Origin: Lotus japonicus
Lineage: Eukaryota > Streptophyta > Magnoliopsida > Fabales > Fabaceae
Direction of reading: 5' to 3'
Assembly: GCF_012489685.1 (NCBI RefSeq)
Contig: NC_080044.1
Span: 62,420,732-62,484,731 of the forward strand
Length of the DNA: 64,000 nt
Each line of letters starts with the position of its first letter. Position 1 is the first letter of the stretch. A program made the translations under genes and the position numbers. Positions 10,994 through 23,939 of the stretch are shown here, piece by piece. Under the pieces are notes generated by a model that did not search any database, had not been told where the DNA came from, and was given only the letters and a program-made list of their open reading frames with translations.

Positions 10994-11800
10994 TAAGGTA
11001 TTTCCATCACCCACATAAATCACATCATTTCCATAATAGGGCCTAATATAAGATAAGTTAACTGCATCATGAATCATGTGGGATGTGGCTCCAGAGTCTA
11101 CAATGAAAGACTGGTCATTTGTGTCATTAAGAGCAAAGGCAGCAAGGGCTTGTGGAAAATCTTCTGACTGATAAGAATAGTCATATATGTACCAGCAATC
11201 AATGGCATTGTGGTTTTGTCTATTATAAATCTAGCAAGTAATTTTATTCTCATTGGTCTGAGTGTTTTAACGTTGTTTCTATCATTCTGAGAGGTGTTGT
11301 TGCTTTGTAGGAAAACCAGTGTTTTACTTACCACCATGTCCATTATATCGACCTGCACATATAAAACCTGTTCCACGAGTATTCGAATTAGACTTACTCA
11401 GTATGGACTTGCGGAGCAGTCGAATTAGACTTACTTAGTCTGGACTTGCGGAATCTCAAAGACCGTTATTCTGGATTTGTGCTCATTATGTGTGAACTTC
11501 AGTCTAAGAAGCCAGTGACTATTTATTTTTAGCTGATAGTTTTTTTTTTCTTATGAGTCCTTTTTTTTCCTGAATCTGGATCATTAGGCAAGTGAGCTCT
11601 TATACCACTGTTAGGTTTTTAGTAGCACACAAGGCCCATAATGTTTCATAAGGTAATGGAGTGAGTTGGAGTAGTGTGAGTGGATGTGTGAAATAGTCCA
11701 AAAACCTTAAGTTACTCAGACTTGAAACACCTACATGAGACTTGATATATATTTTATTACCACCCTCAAGTCTATCTAGAGTAGTCGAGTTAGACTTGCT
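10994..11800 (-). mobile_element. Decayed Ty1/copia element: gag/protease remnant, PBS and LTR edge
   Basis: The reverse strand shows a copia order from high to low coordinate: a presumed LTR edge with its TG end at 11609, a primer binding site variant TGGTATAAGAGC at 11596-11607, a degenerate zinc knuckle (about 11190-11235, ending HNAIDCW, with a stop and a lost Cys), and a protease active site DSGATSHM near 11075-11100. It then meets the gypsy array at 10993. Only about 360 bp separate PBS and zinc knuckle, so most of gag is gone. The outer LTR boundary was not found; 11800 is a guess. Confidence 0.7.
11383..11452. repeat. 33-bp tandem duplication
   Basis: Two copies of a 33-bp unit starting TCGAATTAGACTTACT and ending TGGACTTGCGGA lie at 11383-11415 and 11420-11452, with two mismatches. 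A related stretch occurs near 11779-11800. It sits inside the copia remnant. Confidence 0.75.
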
Positions 11801-13698
11801 CAGCTTAAAATTTCCTCTGCGGTTTTAGTATAAAGTGTATTATGATATATTCTCTATAATATTGAACTATTGGAGTCAATGTCACTCTAGGAATTGACAC
11901 AAGACTTTGTATGAGGATTACAAGCGATCCCCAGTGATGTGCACTGGATGACAAGATTAGAGATGATGAATTACCTCTTGGCCAATATTGAGAGTCTTGT
12001 CATAATGCTTACCCCGAGTTGCTTTCGATTGGTTTGTCAATGATTGTTTGCTATTGTTAGCCGATCATATGATTATGTGTGTTTTGGTCGGCTGTGTGAT
12101 AACATGATATATTGATGATGTGTGATATCTTAAGATGGTCAATTGAATGACATGATATGTGAATGAAATTATGATTATTTATGTGTGTTATGGCTATATG
12201 ATTAATAACATGCTATATTGATAGTATGATATATGTTGAGATGGATAATTGAATGATACAATGAATGTCATGATGATATGAGGATTCACAATAGGATAAT
12301 ACTATGGTATGTTATGTACTGTGATTCATATAAGATGAATGATGTGATGATATTCCATGAATATCTTGAGATAAATATGTGACATGGGAAGTATTTGTGA
12401 CATGTTGGATGTTGCATTGATGAATGTGATGAAGATTCTCCCACCTAAGGATATGGTATCATAGAGAAGCGGACATATTGTCGAGGAGGCATGAGTTATT
12501 AAGATGTATAACATAATGGATAACTTGAGCCGAGAGAATATGTAATGTGCACACGAAGATAGAAGTCTATACAATTAAATATATTTTTCAAGAAATGATT
12601 AAATTCTTTAGGAATACCCCATACAGTAGGTTGCAAAACTCATGAAGAAGAAGTTATGAATATTTTGGGGTCTTCCATTGTTTTATGCAAGTTATGATAA
12701 AGGAAGAGGTTAACTGCATAGGCAGGTCCCAAGGATATAGCTCAGAGTTACCACGTACCTTGGACTAACAATCAACATGAGTGATACATGTTATAGTATG
12801 AGACATATCACGTAGCATGAGAGAATTGATTTTTGAAAGTCTGAGGTGTGTTGGTGATAATCTTTGACATATGTGGTATGCTCGTCTAGCAAGGCGGAGA
12901 TATGAGATATGCCCATCTAATAAAACAGAGATAATGCCCATGTAATGAGATGGAGGTTATGCTCATAGTGAAAGATGCCCTTCCCATATAAGGTTGACCG
13001 ATAAGGGACAAGCCTAGGGAAAATGATTAGGTGTGCTAACTTAGTGTGTTTAAGCAGAGAATGCGGGTATAAGTGAAAGATGATTGGTACTTGTGTGTAT
13101 CTATGATCATGCATCATTGTATTGAGATGGTGGAGGAATAAGGAGTAGGATTGCACGATAACTTGCACGGGAAAACTAATGTGCACTCAATGTGGATTCC
13201 CGAGATACCTAAGGTGGCCTTTCCAGAGGTGAAAATTCCAGGGGACAAACCAATGGTGCGACTCAACACTAGGCCGATGTATTGTGCGTTTGAAGATCCC
13301 CTTGTTCAAGCTAGTCGAGTGTGATGGACATGAGAGGTTGTGTCATCCCTACTGAAAATTAATATGGTATTCAAATCCTCGATAAAGGAAGTGGACTGGA
13401 GTTGGCGCCTATGTTCTCGAGCAGTGATCCGAAGTGTGAAAGACATGTTTTGCCTAGAGAGGACCCTACATTCGTAGATTGTGATATTGGTCATGAGGTT
13501 CCATGCATGTTCATTTCATATATGGACATTGGTGTTGTGGTTTTTAATTGATAATCTTGTGATATGTTGATATAATGATTGCCTATGTTTAGTGAGTTAT
13601 ATAATTGACTGATTAGTTGGTATCACATGTCTGATTGGTTTGCATGTAGCCCTAGTTGGGACTTATGCCTCTATTCTTGTTATTGGCTTTGTTGAGGG
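11801..13698. other. Gene-free interval, probably old retroelement sequence
   Basis: No convincing coding frame. The stretch 12050-12600 is rich in short ATGATAT/GATATG motifs. The solo LTR at 13704 interrupts sequence that continues at 16418 (before insertion it would read GAGGGATCAC followed by TCCCTTCCC), so this interval and 16418 onward were once contiguous. I could not assign it to a family. Confidence 0.5.
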
Positions 13699-14339
13699 AT
13701 CACTGTAACGCCCCGATTTCTCGAGTGTTACACAGTAACTAATTAACCAATTTTCGTAAAGAGTTTTCGTCGATTCACTTATTAATCTTCAATTAATGAC
13801 AAACCTTTCATTTTACGAAAACTCTTGAAACATAACCTTTCCAAAAACACGCGGAAGTAACCAACATCGTAAAACTTTTTAAATAACCAACTGTAAAGAG
13901 TACGAATCAAAGGCCTGAATGAAAATAAAGATTACATCAAAACTTGTTCATTCGAATTTAAGCAATAAAATTGTTCGATACCAACACTTCGGAAACTCTC
14001 AACCCCAACAGAAAACAAAAGACTCTCAACCAAAACCCTATTCCTTAGCCTCTTCCTCTTCCTCTGAAGTGTAGTCGTCCTCCGGTATTGGCACGTCACG
14101 TAGCATCAACTCCCAAGAATGAGTCATCGCCATTATCTTCACGACCATCTACCCCCCCCAAATAAACACATAGCAAACAAGCAGGGTCAGGTCCAACAAA
14201 AAGAATGATAATGACAAAATCAACAACAACATAATATAAGTACATTATATGTCTTTTATGGGAAAGAGTCAGTTATTAACGGAATCTCACTTCACACAAC
14301 CCACCAAAACTTCCATGGCCATCTTCGTGCTTCCGCAGA

Positions 14340-14485
14340 GGCACGGTTATCACGGTGACCGCAGTCAACCAAATCACGTGGAGCCGCAATGATCCACAAA
14401 AGTTCACGGTGACCGTAGTCAACCAAATCACGTGAAGCCACACCGGCCCACAAGGTTCACGGGAGACCGCAGTCAACCCAAATAA
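14340..14485. repeat. Short tandem repeat within the solo LTR
   Basis: About three diverged units each contain CACGGTGACCGCAGTCAACC, or close variants, and AAATCACGTG, spaced about 60 bp. Confidence 0.7.
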
Positions 14486-14884
14486 CTCCCTCGCGTGCAA
14501 GGTACCATCGTTCTCATGGACCATAGTCTACCTGACCTATGTCCAAATTATTCACATTTACTTGCAAGAGAGTTATAAATTCATTCTCTTGGTGTTTAAG
14601 GCTCTAATGTCAATCCTAGAGTCTTATGAGTTAATATCGTATCAGATTACAACGTCAAGAAATAACAGTCACACTAGGAGGAATTACAGCTGGGTGAGCG
14701 ACCTCCTAAACAAGTCACAACTAAACTTCATGCAAAGCATAGAAATAATCAGGGCCTCCCAAATTCACAAATTATTTACAAATTCCAGAGGCTCAGTTTA
14801 CAGATATCATCATATAAAAATCTCACAAAGGTCCCTAATCACATGTTACTAACATTTCCAACAATTTCTCAAATTTAGTGTTTT

Positions 14885-15255
14885 TGGACAACAGGTGCAG
14901 CGTGTACTAAAACTGGTCTACAGACCGCAATACTTAGCCACAAAATTCACATGATACATGAATGGAAAGATAATTGGAAACTCTACACTTTTATAGTTTA
15001 TCACTTTTCCATTTGAGATCCAGAATTAGGTGATATTAGGCCTTAAAGCTTGCTGTCCGGTACAGGAAGAACAGCAGGTGCAACAGTCACTAAGATCGAC
15101 CTCCAGACCTCATTACTAGACCAAAAATTATGTTCTTTATATGCATAGAAATCCAATTCGAAAATCTACAATTTTCCAGTTTATCCCTTTTTCATTTGAG
15201 ACCCCAAATTAGGTGTAATTAAGCTCCAAAACTCGCTGTCCAGTACAGGAAACTG
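14885..15255. repeat. About 185-bp tandem duplication within the solo LTR
   Basis: Two diverged copies (about 14885-15068 and 15069-15252) share AACAGSWGSTGCA near the start, CCATTTGAGA/CATTTGAGACC in the middle and GCTGTCCRGTACAGG at the end. Drift between copies suggests the duplication predates this insertion. Confidence 0.65.
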
Positions 15256-16689
15256 GCAGAGATACTTTTGCCTTCAAATTAATTTTTCAACCATTCAAGT
15301 CCCAGAGTTTTAAACCATATTCCAGCAGCAAGAACCACATATCATATATCATATATCATGCTTAAATTTCCAGAACCAAGATAACCATCAATTCTAGCAC
15401 AAAAGGCAGATCTAAGCATATAAATCTTCAATCATTTTAATCAAGCAAAGTCATAGAAGAAACGGTAGTTGTAGTGATGATTAATGGAGAATCATGGCAT
15501 CAACATTTCATCTCAAATCAGAAGCAAAACATCAAGATCTCAAGGCAAAAAAAACAGCAAGCATCATGAACACAAAACTCTTGCAAAAGCAATCATGTTC
15601 GTGGCTTTTCTCATAGTAAAACATGGCAAATACCCTAGGCAATCTACCCAATCCTAGGACCAGCCCTTACCTTTGTCCTTAGGCTTGAAGAAAAGATGAA
15701 ATTGAAGAGCAAGGTTCTGGTTTCTCTCCTCTTCTCCCACGCGTGACCTTCCTCTCTCCCTCTCGCTCGCGAACTCCTTCTCCCTCTTGTGCGAACACGT
15801 CGACGGTGGTGGGGCTTGGGACGGTGACGGCTAGGGTGCAAGGGGAAAGTTTCTCTCACTCTTTCTCCTCTGTTTTACGTGTTTCAGAAGTGCACCAGGT
15901 TTCTTTCTTCAGAATAGTGTGAAAAGAAACCCCTTTCCCCCCCAAAACCCTACATAGCCCGCGTCCCCTCTCTCCCTCTCTTGGGCTAGGGTTTGTTTTC
16001 CTTCAAGCCCGACCCAAGTCAAAACCCTTGACCCCATCACTTAAGAACTTACTCAGGTCTGAAACTAATCAAAACCCTCAGCCCTTTTTAGTAATATCAC
16101 GATCACACTCGGAATTGAAAGGAAACAAAACAATTAAATTCGCTGGTACTGTACAGCCAGGACCATCGTCACTAAACCGATGATATCTCGAGCTACAGAG
16201 GTCGGAATGACCTGATTCCACTTCGAGAATTTTCTAGACTTAAAGGGCTACAACTCTCATGAAGGAAGTTTTCCCAAATGAAGTCGTTAAGACCCTCTAA
16301 AAATTCACCCAAGTTGACAGTTCAAATCTGCCAGTTATCAAACATAGCCAAAAACTTCAATTTTATTCAAACTTCCATAAAATTTGTTCCAAGTTGAACT
16401 TAGGGCCTTACAATCACTCCCTTCCCATGGTTAATATTTTCAGGTACATGTATTGAGATGACCACATGGCTCAGGTTAAACGTGTTATGCACCCAAGCTA
16501 GTGCCATGGTAACCTTCGATGGGTTAGGAGAGACGATTCACGTTCATGCGATGTCATGTAGTTAGCAATAGGTTTTGATTTGGAGTGTAATATGAAATGG
16601 GGGATATTCCCTCCAAGATTTATAATTGAGTTAAGGTGAGGATAAGTTGTAAAGATCTTGAGTGGAGAAGTGAGTTGCTGCAAGAAAAG

Positions 16690-18975
16690 ATTTTAACTTG
16701 TTCAAAAAAGTAGTGAATTTTAGTGTCATTATGGTGGATGCCACATGTTACATCCTCTAAATTTGTTCTTCTATGGAATGAGTCTCATCTTCCTTGGATC
16801 CAACCGGGTATGGGCCTCCAGCAAGGAGATCTCATGGCTCCATATTTGTTTATTTTAAGCAATGAGAGATTGTCGATCTAAATTCAGAGAGTGGTGAATG
16901 AAATTCTTGGCATCCAGTTCTTTATCCCATATTCTTTTCGCAGATGAAGTTCTCCTCTTTTGTAAGGGTAGGTGCTCGCAACTTGACGTTGTCTACAAAA
17001 TCCTTGCTTATTTTGGAAAGCACTCAAGGCTTGTGGTTAATATAGGAAAGTCAAAGGCTCTTTGCTAAAAGGGATTGATAAAGGTTGGATTGTGTAAATC
17101 TCTCCAAGGTATGCCTTATTTCTATAGTTCGAGACATAGGAAAGTTCATGGGATTTCCTCTCAAGAGTTGCATGGTTACTTATGGGAGGTGCCAACACTC
17201 ACTAAATCAGATTGGTAGAAGTTCATCGGATTTCTCCAAGTCTCTCTTGTTGAATATTATAGGGCGTATCTGTCTTGCAAAATCAGTTATATCATTCTTC
17301 CCTACGTATACTGTGAAGTATGTTTGACTGCCTTAGAAGGTCACAAATCACATTAACCGTGTCACCCGAGATTTTATTTGGTCGACACGCCCCGAGGAGG
17401 ACAGGCTGACACCATTTGAATTGGGAAACTATAACCAAACCCAAGCATAATGGAGGAGTTGGTATTCAAGACATGATTGTGGTCAACTATATGCTTTTGG
17501 GTAAACTAGTGTGACAAATTCTTCAAAACTCGTAGAAGATGTGGGTTAATGTCTTGGCTCAGGTTAGGAAATAGGCGCGCGTACTTCTCTTTGGTTTGTT
17601 GATTGGAGTTGGAACGGATTCTTAGCTACCAATTATTATGTATGTTCATAGCTCGGATTCCGACGTTCAATTAAATGATATTGCGATTGCAGGTACCTGA
17701 GATTTATCGTCTTTATATTCTAATATTCTACCAAGTAATAAAGAAGTTTTACTCAAAATATCCCCTGCTATAGATGGGAAATTTTTGGATTTGTGTGTGT
17801 TGGGATTTATTCTCTTTATATTCTAATACTCTACCAAGTAATGAACGTTTTGCTTAATATATCCCCTATTATATATAGGAAAAATTTCTGAATTTGTGTG
17901 TTTGGAAACCATGCAGCTTGGTAATTTATTTAGCATCGTCGGCGTATAAATGGTTAATTAATGCTTGGTACCCTACGGTGACCTCATATGAGTGGAAGTG
18001 GGTCTGAAAAATTCGAGCACCGAAGAAGATTCGAGTTTTTATTTGGTTGTTAATGCATGATACAATTTAGGTGAATAGTCACCCCTACTGTTGCCATCTT
18101 GCAATTTCGTCACGGTGTCTATGGTGCTTGCATCCTTTGGAATATAGTCTCTTCTATCTCTAAGATTGACCTCATTCTTATGAGGTTTGGCAAAGGCTTA
18201 ATGTGCTGACTGGCCTCAGTTTATAGTTGATGATATGCATACTTGGATTGGTTCTCAAGTCATGGGCACTCATTCCTCCCTCTATGTAGCTGCGTTATGG
18301 GGTTCATGGAGATGGACGAATGAGATGGTATTGGGGAATAAGAATTGGACTGTTGATTATGTCTGCATCTAGACCAAACAAGAGCATATAGAACATGTTT
18401 AGTGGTGTCCAAGAAAACTGCACATATGTTTGGATTTCTTCAAAATGTTTGATGGCCACCTCCTCCCTTGGCTTCTTCTCCCTCAATGTTGATGGTTCTT
18501 TCATAAACACTCTTCACTTTGTGGGGATAAGTGGACTAATACGGAACTCCGCTAGTAATTGGCATTGTGGATTCGATGTAAGGACTCATTTGGAGGATTC
18601 TCTCAGTGCGGTATTTCAAGCTCTCCATCATGGTCTCCAATTTCTGTAGACCATGATCATTAATAAGGCTTTATGTGAAACAAGCTGTTTGGAAATTTTT
18701 GAGTCCCTCCAGGATGGCAGGTTTAGACACCATGTGTATTTGAGTAAGCTACGGATATTCTTTCTCTTATGTCACATGATAGGATGTTCGTCTTCATTAT
18801 ATCCCGAGATATGCTAATGAGCATGTGAATTGTCTTGCTGGAATGAGAACTAGTCTTCAATCCCACTTACCATCCTTGATAACCCTTTTGATAGGGTTGG
18901 GTATTTACTTTATAGCGATGTGTTAGGCGTGTATTCTCTATTTGTTAGTTTTTTTTCTTATTCAAAAAAACAAAA
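16690..18975 (+). mobile_element. Decayed L1-type LINE (RT, zf-RVT and RNase H remnants)
   Basis: Fragments in all three plus frames spell plant L1 protein in order: an RT stretch ending QQGDLMAPYLFILSNERLS (16770-16880), a second catalytic block LFADEVLLFC near 16935-16965 (Asp-Asp changed to Asp-Glu), the RT thumb region with LAKSVISFFPTYTV (17085-17327), a zinc-binding zf-RVT-like stretch (about 18000-18130), and RNase H starting LNVDGS (18430-18649). Stops and frameshifts are many, so it is dead. The 3' end is near 18960-18975 in an A-rich run. The 5' end is not defined. Confidence 0.8.
17709..17915. repeat. About 100-bp tandem duplication inside the LINE remnant
   Basis: Two copies of a segment beginning CTTTATATTCTAATA and ending near GAATTTGTGTGTTTGG lie at about 17709-17810 and 17811-17915, with several substitutions. 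It interrupts the LINE coding remnant between the thumb and zf-RVT parts. Confidence 0.75.
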
Positions 18976-20190
18976 GATTAATTACTTAACATTTTAAATT
19001 TGAGGCATAAAATTAAATTGCTTTAAAAAAACTAGGTAGCATAAGGTATTAAAAAAATTCTATACTCAAAGATCAAAACTAGAACTAAGTTCTCCAAAAA
19101 GGAAAGTGCGGTTAAGAGCTGGACAAGACAAACAGTACTAAGTATATACTTATTTCCTACGGATTTTCCTACGAGTTTTTTGTGCAAAAATTTCTTATAA
19201 ATTTTCCTGTAAGAAAATTTACAAAGATTAGGTACGTAAAAAGTTAACGCAAAATCCACAGGAAAATATACCATTGAATATATATATGTACAATAATTTA
19301 CTCACGGAAGTACATTCAATCGACGTAGAATTTTTTTAAAGAAAATGGCTTTCTGGTAGACTTTAGTAAGAATATGTATGTGCTTGAAAAATAGTATAAA
19401 TTTTAGTAATGAAAGGAATGTGCAGATTTTTCAATTCCATTACATTTGAAAGGAGATTAATAATAAGAATAAAAATATTATTTTTAGGATATAAGAATAA
19501 TTTTTTTCATTGCGTATAATAACAAATATAAAATACACTCCAATTTCATTAATGATTGAATATGTTTTATAATTTTTTTCCAACCAATGATCATGATATT
19601 TTTCCTTCTACGGACTAACAAAATATTCCGTGCAATCACTTTGCTAGATGCAACTGTAGGATAGAGGAGAAATAGAGGAGAGAGACACTTTAAAAAAAAT
19701 TGCACAAACTCACGAGGAATTATTTTAAAATTTTATTACCTATTTAATTTGTTTAACCCATAATTTATGATCAACAATCCATTTGTTTACGTTAACGAGT
19801 CAAATAAATTTCAAAAAATTATGGACGAGTCATTATCTATCCAATAACCTAAGTGGATGGGTCATTATTATCTATCCATTTAATTTTCATTTTATAGTTG
19901 GATGTAATTCATTGTGGATAGATTGGATGGATATTGAGTTAATTGATCCATTTGACATCCTTACTTATAATGTATCTAAGACTAGTTTTATACCTTTTAT
20001 TCGCATCTTGAACTACTAATTGTTCACTCCCATCACGAATTCACGTTCGTATTTTTAACCATGTAATGAACTCAACTAATTTATAAGTGAACAAAATATT
20101 GTAAGATTATTTGCTAGTAAAATAGAACATGCAAGTAAAAATGTATTATAACTTTGTGAAGATCACTCTACCAGAAGATCCAAACACTAC
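18976..20190. other. Gene-free AT-rich interval
   Basis: No coding frame with family features. There are several palindromic TTTCCTAC/GTAGGAAA-like motifs around 19155-19265 and ATGGATNGGTCATTATCTATCC repeats around 19830-19885. These hint at old MITE sequence, but no paired ends or target duplications were identified. Confidence 0.45.
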
Positions 20191-21732
20191 TCATGCAACA
20201 CTAGTTTTACTTATATGTTTTTTCCTCAACACCCTAGGCCTAAACCACGGTGCAGAGATGCACACTTCACAATCACATTCAAATGAAAACCTGGGCATCA
20301 TCCAAATTGAAGTTGGAGATTGCATCGGAGGATTAGTGAGAGGAATCTTATCTATAGTTCTATCTGAAATTGAAAACACTCCTACTTCAGTAGTGAAGGA
20401 ATTTTCAGAGTTGCAAGTGAAGTACACGCTGCCACGCTGGAACTTTGGACAATACTTCGCATCAAGACATTCTATGTTGAGGTTAGCCACAAACAAAACA
20501 TGATCATTCAAATTATCCACCTTCACCAACTGAGGGATGGTGCAGTTTTCTTCCACCGCAAAAATAAGAAAGTTTATAGTTGGTGTATGAAATTTGGTGT
20601 CATCGGAGAATCTCTTCACAACAAAAACCTTCCCTTCGCACTCCACCAAGTAAATGGTCATGCAATAGGACCTAATGGGTCTTGACATATGAGGAATATG
20701 TTCAATTGGGTTAGTGGATTCCACACTACCAACCTGCAAAGAAGGAACCAACAAAACTAGTAAGGGGAGTGAACAATTATCATACGTTAAAGAAGTCTAG
20801 AAAGGTCATTGGAGATGTATTAAAAAAAAGGTGAATACAATATTTACATATACCTTTGATATAACTGTAAATAAAATGACTTATTTGTTTTTAAATGATT
20901 ACTAATTTCTTATTTGAGTTAATTCTTTAAATTTAAAATAAATCATTATAAATAGTGTAATAGTTAACATAAATTATACAATAGTAAAATATAATATATG
21001 TTGTTCAGAAAAAATGGGTAGAAAAAGATGTATTAAGTTATTTAACGTTAAAAGTATTATAAAATATGATAAGCTATAAGCTACCAACTATAAACTTGTT
21101 TATCAAACATTTTAATTCTAATCAAATAAATTTATTACTAATACCTAATTGAAAGGTATTGCTAAAGATACTATTCTTAAATACAATAATTTCAATCTGA
21201 TACTTCTTTTTAACACACATATATTATTACTTAATACTATATTTAAATGAAATATGAAAAATTCTCAACTAACCTGAACAAGCACTCCCGCATCATACTT
21301 GAACATGTTCACCTTCAAACCACCTCGCTCCACAGCATAAAGTTTGTTATCATGAAAAGCCAAGTTGGAGTAGAACTTGTCACTTGTGTGATAACCTTTC
21401 CATGTAGTGTCTCCCACCTTGCAGCACCCAAGGTCTCCCTTGTAAGTGACCACTGCGACCAAGGTGGGGTTCATATGGGGACACATGGAAATTGTGAAAG
21501 CTAAGGGTGTGTGCATGCCAAAGCACTCATCACCCTTTGAACAGAGAAAACACGGCATCGTTCTAATTGGAGGGAGGTTAAGGCGAAGCTTCGAAAAAAG
21601 GTTGAGGATGAAGAGATCTTGATCGGATCTGAGGATTAACCACCCTTTTGAGGACCCTACAATTGAGGTGTTTTGCAAATGGCTGAAGGGTTTGTAAATA
21701 TTGTAGGCTTGCTTGTCTGTGGTGCTTATTAC
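20191..21732 (-). CDS. DUF295 (F-box-associated beta-propeller) protein, 5'-incomplete
   Basis: Two exons on the reverse strand: 21732-21274 (153 codons) and 20733-20191 (180 codons plus stop), joined by a 538-bp GT-AG intron (20734-21273) in phase 0. The first exon has VGSSKGWLILRS and LPPIRTMPC. The second has the YLVECEGKVFVVKR strand, followed by a VLFVANLNIECLDA motif and an IYFT-like VYFTCNS. This is the DUF295 domain found C-terminal to F-boxes in a large plant family. The first exon is preceded by a good acceptor (TTTAG at 21733), so an upstream exon is expected, yet the about 340 bp to the Athila remnant at 22076 encode no F-box. Either exon 1 lies beyond the retroelement or the gene has lost it. 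A role in SCF ubiquitin ligases is inferred from the family only. Confidence 0.8.
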
Positions 21733-22075
21733 CTAAATGAAAAATATTTAGTAGACACCCAACTTCACCAAAATTAAATGATAGAAAAAACAAGAGAAGA
21801 GAGGAAGTGATGAATATAAATAATACGTTTGTGTCACTCGTCACACCAATTAAATATTGCATGTCAATTCATATATATAATATAATTGATGTGCATGGAT
21901 TAGACAATTATAAACTGACATAGGTAGTAGGTACTAAATTGATATGGCTTCATTTCATTGGGGAGACAAAGAAATGAGATACATGTAAGGAATATAATAT
22001 TTTGATTTGTGACGTATGATATGATATGATGGAAAGAGGTATAGAGAGAAAAATGTGATGTATATGACAAACTGT
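21733..22075. other. AT-rich spacer between DUF295 exon and truncated Athila
   Basis: No F-box coding sequence was found on the reverse strand. The retroelement reading frame runs open to 21900 by chance, but family similarity stops near 22076 after the FFKMGAD residues. Confidence 0.5.
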
Positions 22076-23927
22076 CAGCTCCCATCTTGAAGAAATAAGG
22101 ATCATCCCACACAAATTGAGTTGCATCTTTGAGAAACTTCTTTTTCTGATGAAAATTGAACTCTGGAATCACACCTGCAACTTTGAAATTGGCCATATCA
22201 GCAAACCATGGCCTCTCCTGAACTAGAAACAAATTTTCATCAGGAAATGCATCTGCTATCTCATTTTCTTTTGTGGTCACCTCATCATTCACCAGCCTTG
22301 ATAAGTGATCAACTACCTGATTCTCCTTGCCCCTCTTGTCCTTGATTACCAAATCAAATTCCTGCAATAAGAGAATCCATCGAAGCAATCTAGGTTTGGA
22401 ATCAGGTTTTGTCAGAAGATACTTGATGGCTGCATGGTCCGTGAAAATGATAACTTTTGAACCTATCAAGTAACTTCTAAATTTCTCAAGTGCATACACT
22501 ATAACTAGCAATTCTTTCTCAGTAGTAGCATAGTTTATCTGAGCCTCATTTAAAACCTTGCTAGCATAGTGAATTGCATGAAAAACCTTATCCTTTCTCT
22601 GACCTAAAACTGCTCCAACTGCATAATCACTAGCATCACACATTAGTTCAAAATCAAGATTCCCATTAGTTGCAATAATAATAGGAGCAGATATCAAACT
22701 TTGTTTCAATTTTTCAAAAGCTTCTAAACAAGCAATATCAAAGAGAAAAGAAGTATCCTTACTCAACAGATTACTCAATGGCTTGGCAATTTTGGAGAAG
22801 TCCTTGATGAAGCGTCTATAAAACCCAGCATGCCCAAGAAAACTCATGATGCCTTTGACATTTGTTGGTGCTGGTAGCTTCTCAATAACTTCCACCTTTG
22901 CTTTGTCCACTTCAATTCCTTTTGATGAGATTTTATGCCCAAGAACAATTCCTTCAGTCACCATAAAGTGACACTTCTCCCAATTTAGAACCAGATTTGT
23001 TTCCACACACCGCTTCAGTACGGTGTCCAAGTTGTTCAAGCATAGATCAAAAGAAGAGCCAAATACAGAGAAGTCGTCCATGAAAACCTCAATGCTCTTC
23101 TCCACCAAATCTGAGAAAATTGCAAACATGCACCTATGAAATGTTGCTGGTGCATTACATAACCCAAATGACATTCTCCTATAAGCAAAAACACCAAAGG
23201 GACATGTGAAAGTTGTTTTCTCCTGATCTTCTGGATTGACTGTTATCTGATTATAGCCTGAGTATCCATCAAGAAAACAATAGAATGCTTGGCCAGATAA
23301 CCTCTCCAACATCTGATCCATGAATGGCAATGGGAAATGGTCCTTTCTGGTGGCCTTGTTCAACTTCCTGTAATCTATACACATTCTCCAACCTGTAACT
23401 GTTCTGGTCAGAATCAACTCATTCTTGTCATTGGTGATCACAGTCATGCCTCCTTTCTTTGGAACTACTTGCACTGGACTTACCCAAGAACTGTCAGAAA
23501 TAGGATAAATCATACCTGCATCTAGCAGTTTCACCACTTCCTTTCTGACTATTTCTTTCATGGTTGGATTCAATCTTCTCTGTGGCTGTGCTACATGCTT
23601 GAAATCATCCTCCATCATGATCTTGTGCATGCAGTAAGAAGGACTAATGCCTTTAAGATCAGATAAGGTCCAACCTATAGCTTCTTGATTTGCTTTGATA
23701 ACTTCTATCAGCTTCTCCTCCTCCTCTGGTGATAGAGAACTGTTAATAATCACTGGCTTACCTATTTCACCCTGCAAAAACACATATTTTAAATGAGCAG
23801 GTAAGAGTTTCAGCTCCGTCTTCTGATCATCTTTCTTTGTATCAGCTTCCACTAGTTCATATTTCTTGATATTCTCCACTACCACTTTCTCATAGGGTAT
23901 TTCTTTGAGAAGATTAAGTTCTTGCAC
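22076..23927 (-). pseudogene. Athila pol: RT, RNase H, start of integrase
   Basis: An open frame of about 617 family-like residues. RT spans about 23600-22860 with the catalytic FMDD near 23075, then the RNase H domain ([14 protein letters not shown] near 22640, [10 protein letters not shown] near 22430) and the [11 protein letters not shown] linker. Integrase similarity begins with the [10 protein letters not shown] stretch near 22090 and stops at once, so the zinc finger and DDE core are missing. One in-frame TAA around 23940 separates it from the protease part. Confidence 0.9.
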
Positions 23928-23939
23928 ACACTTCTCGAT

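Larger units (their letters stand above)
13704..16412 (-). mobile_element. Solo LTR of a gypsy-type retrotransposon (2709 bp), TSD ATCAC
   Basis: The plus-strand ends are TGTAACGCCC and GGGCCTTACA, an imperfect inverted pair like those of gypsy LTRs. The element is flanked by ATCAC at 13699-13703 and at 16413-16417, an exact 5-bp target duplication. No gag, pol, PBS or polypurine tract is inside, so this is a solo LTR left by LTR-LTR recombination. The minus orientation is inferred because CTAAGTTC follows the TGTAAGGCCC end on the reverse strand; this is the less certain part. Short open frames inside (14276-14524, 15644-15859) are treated as non-coding. Confidence 0.88.

Noticed and set aside
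11801..13698. Possible protein gene in the interval with ORFs of 60-90 codons on the minus strand
   Set aside because: Short, no domains, composition of the surrounding AT-rich repeats; no splice pattern could be built.
21900..22075. Extension of the Athila pol frame to 21900
   Set aside because: After FFKMGAD the residues no longer resemble integrase; the frame stays open by chance after the truncation point.
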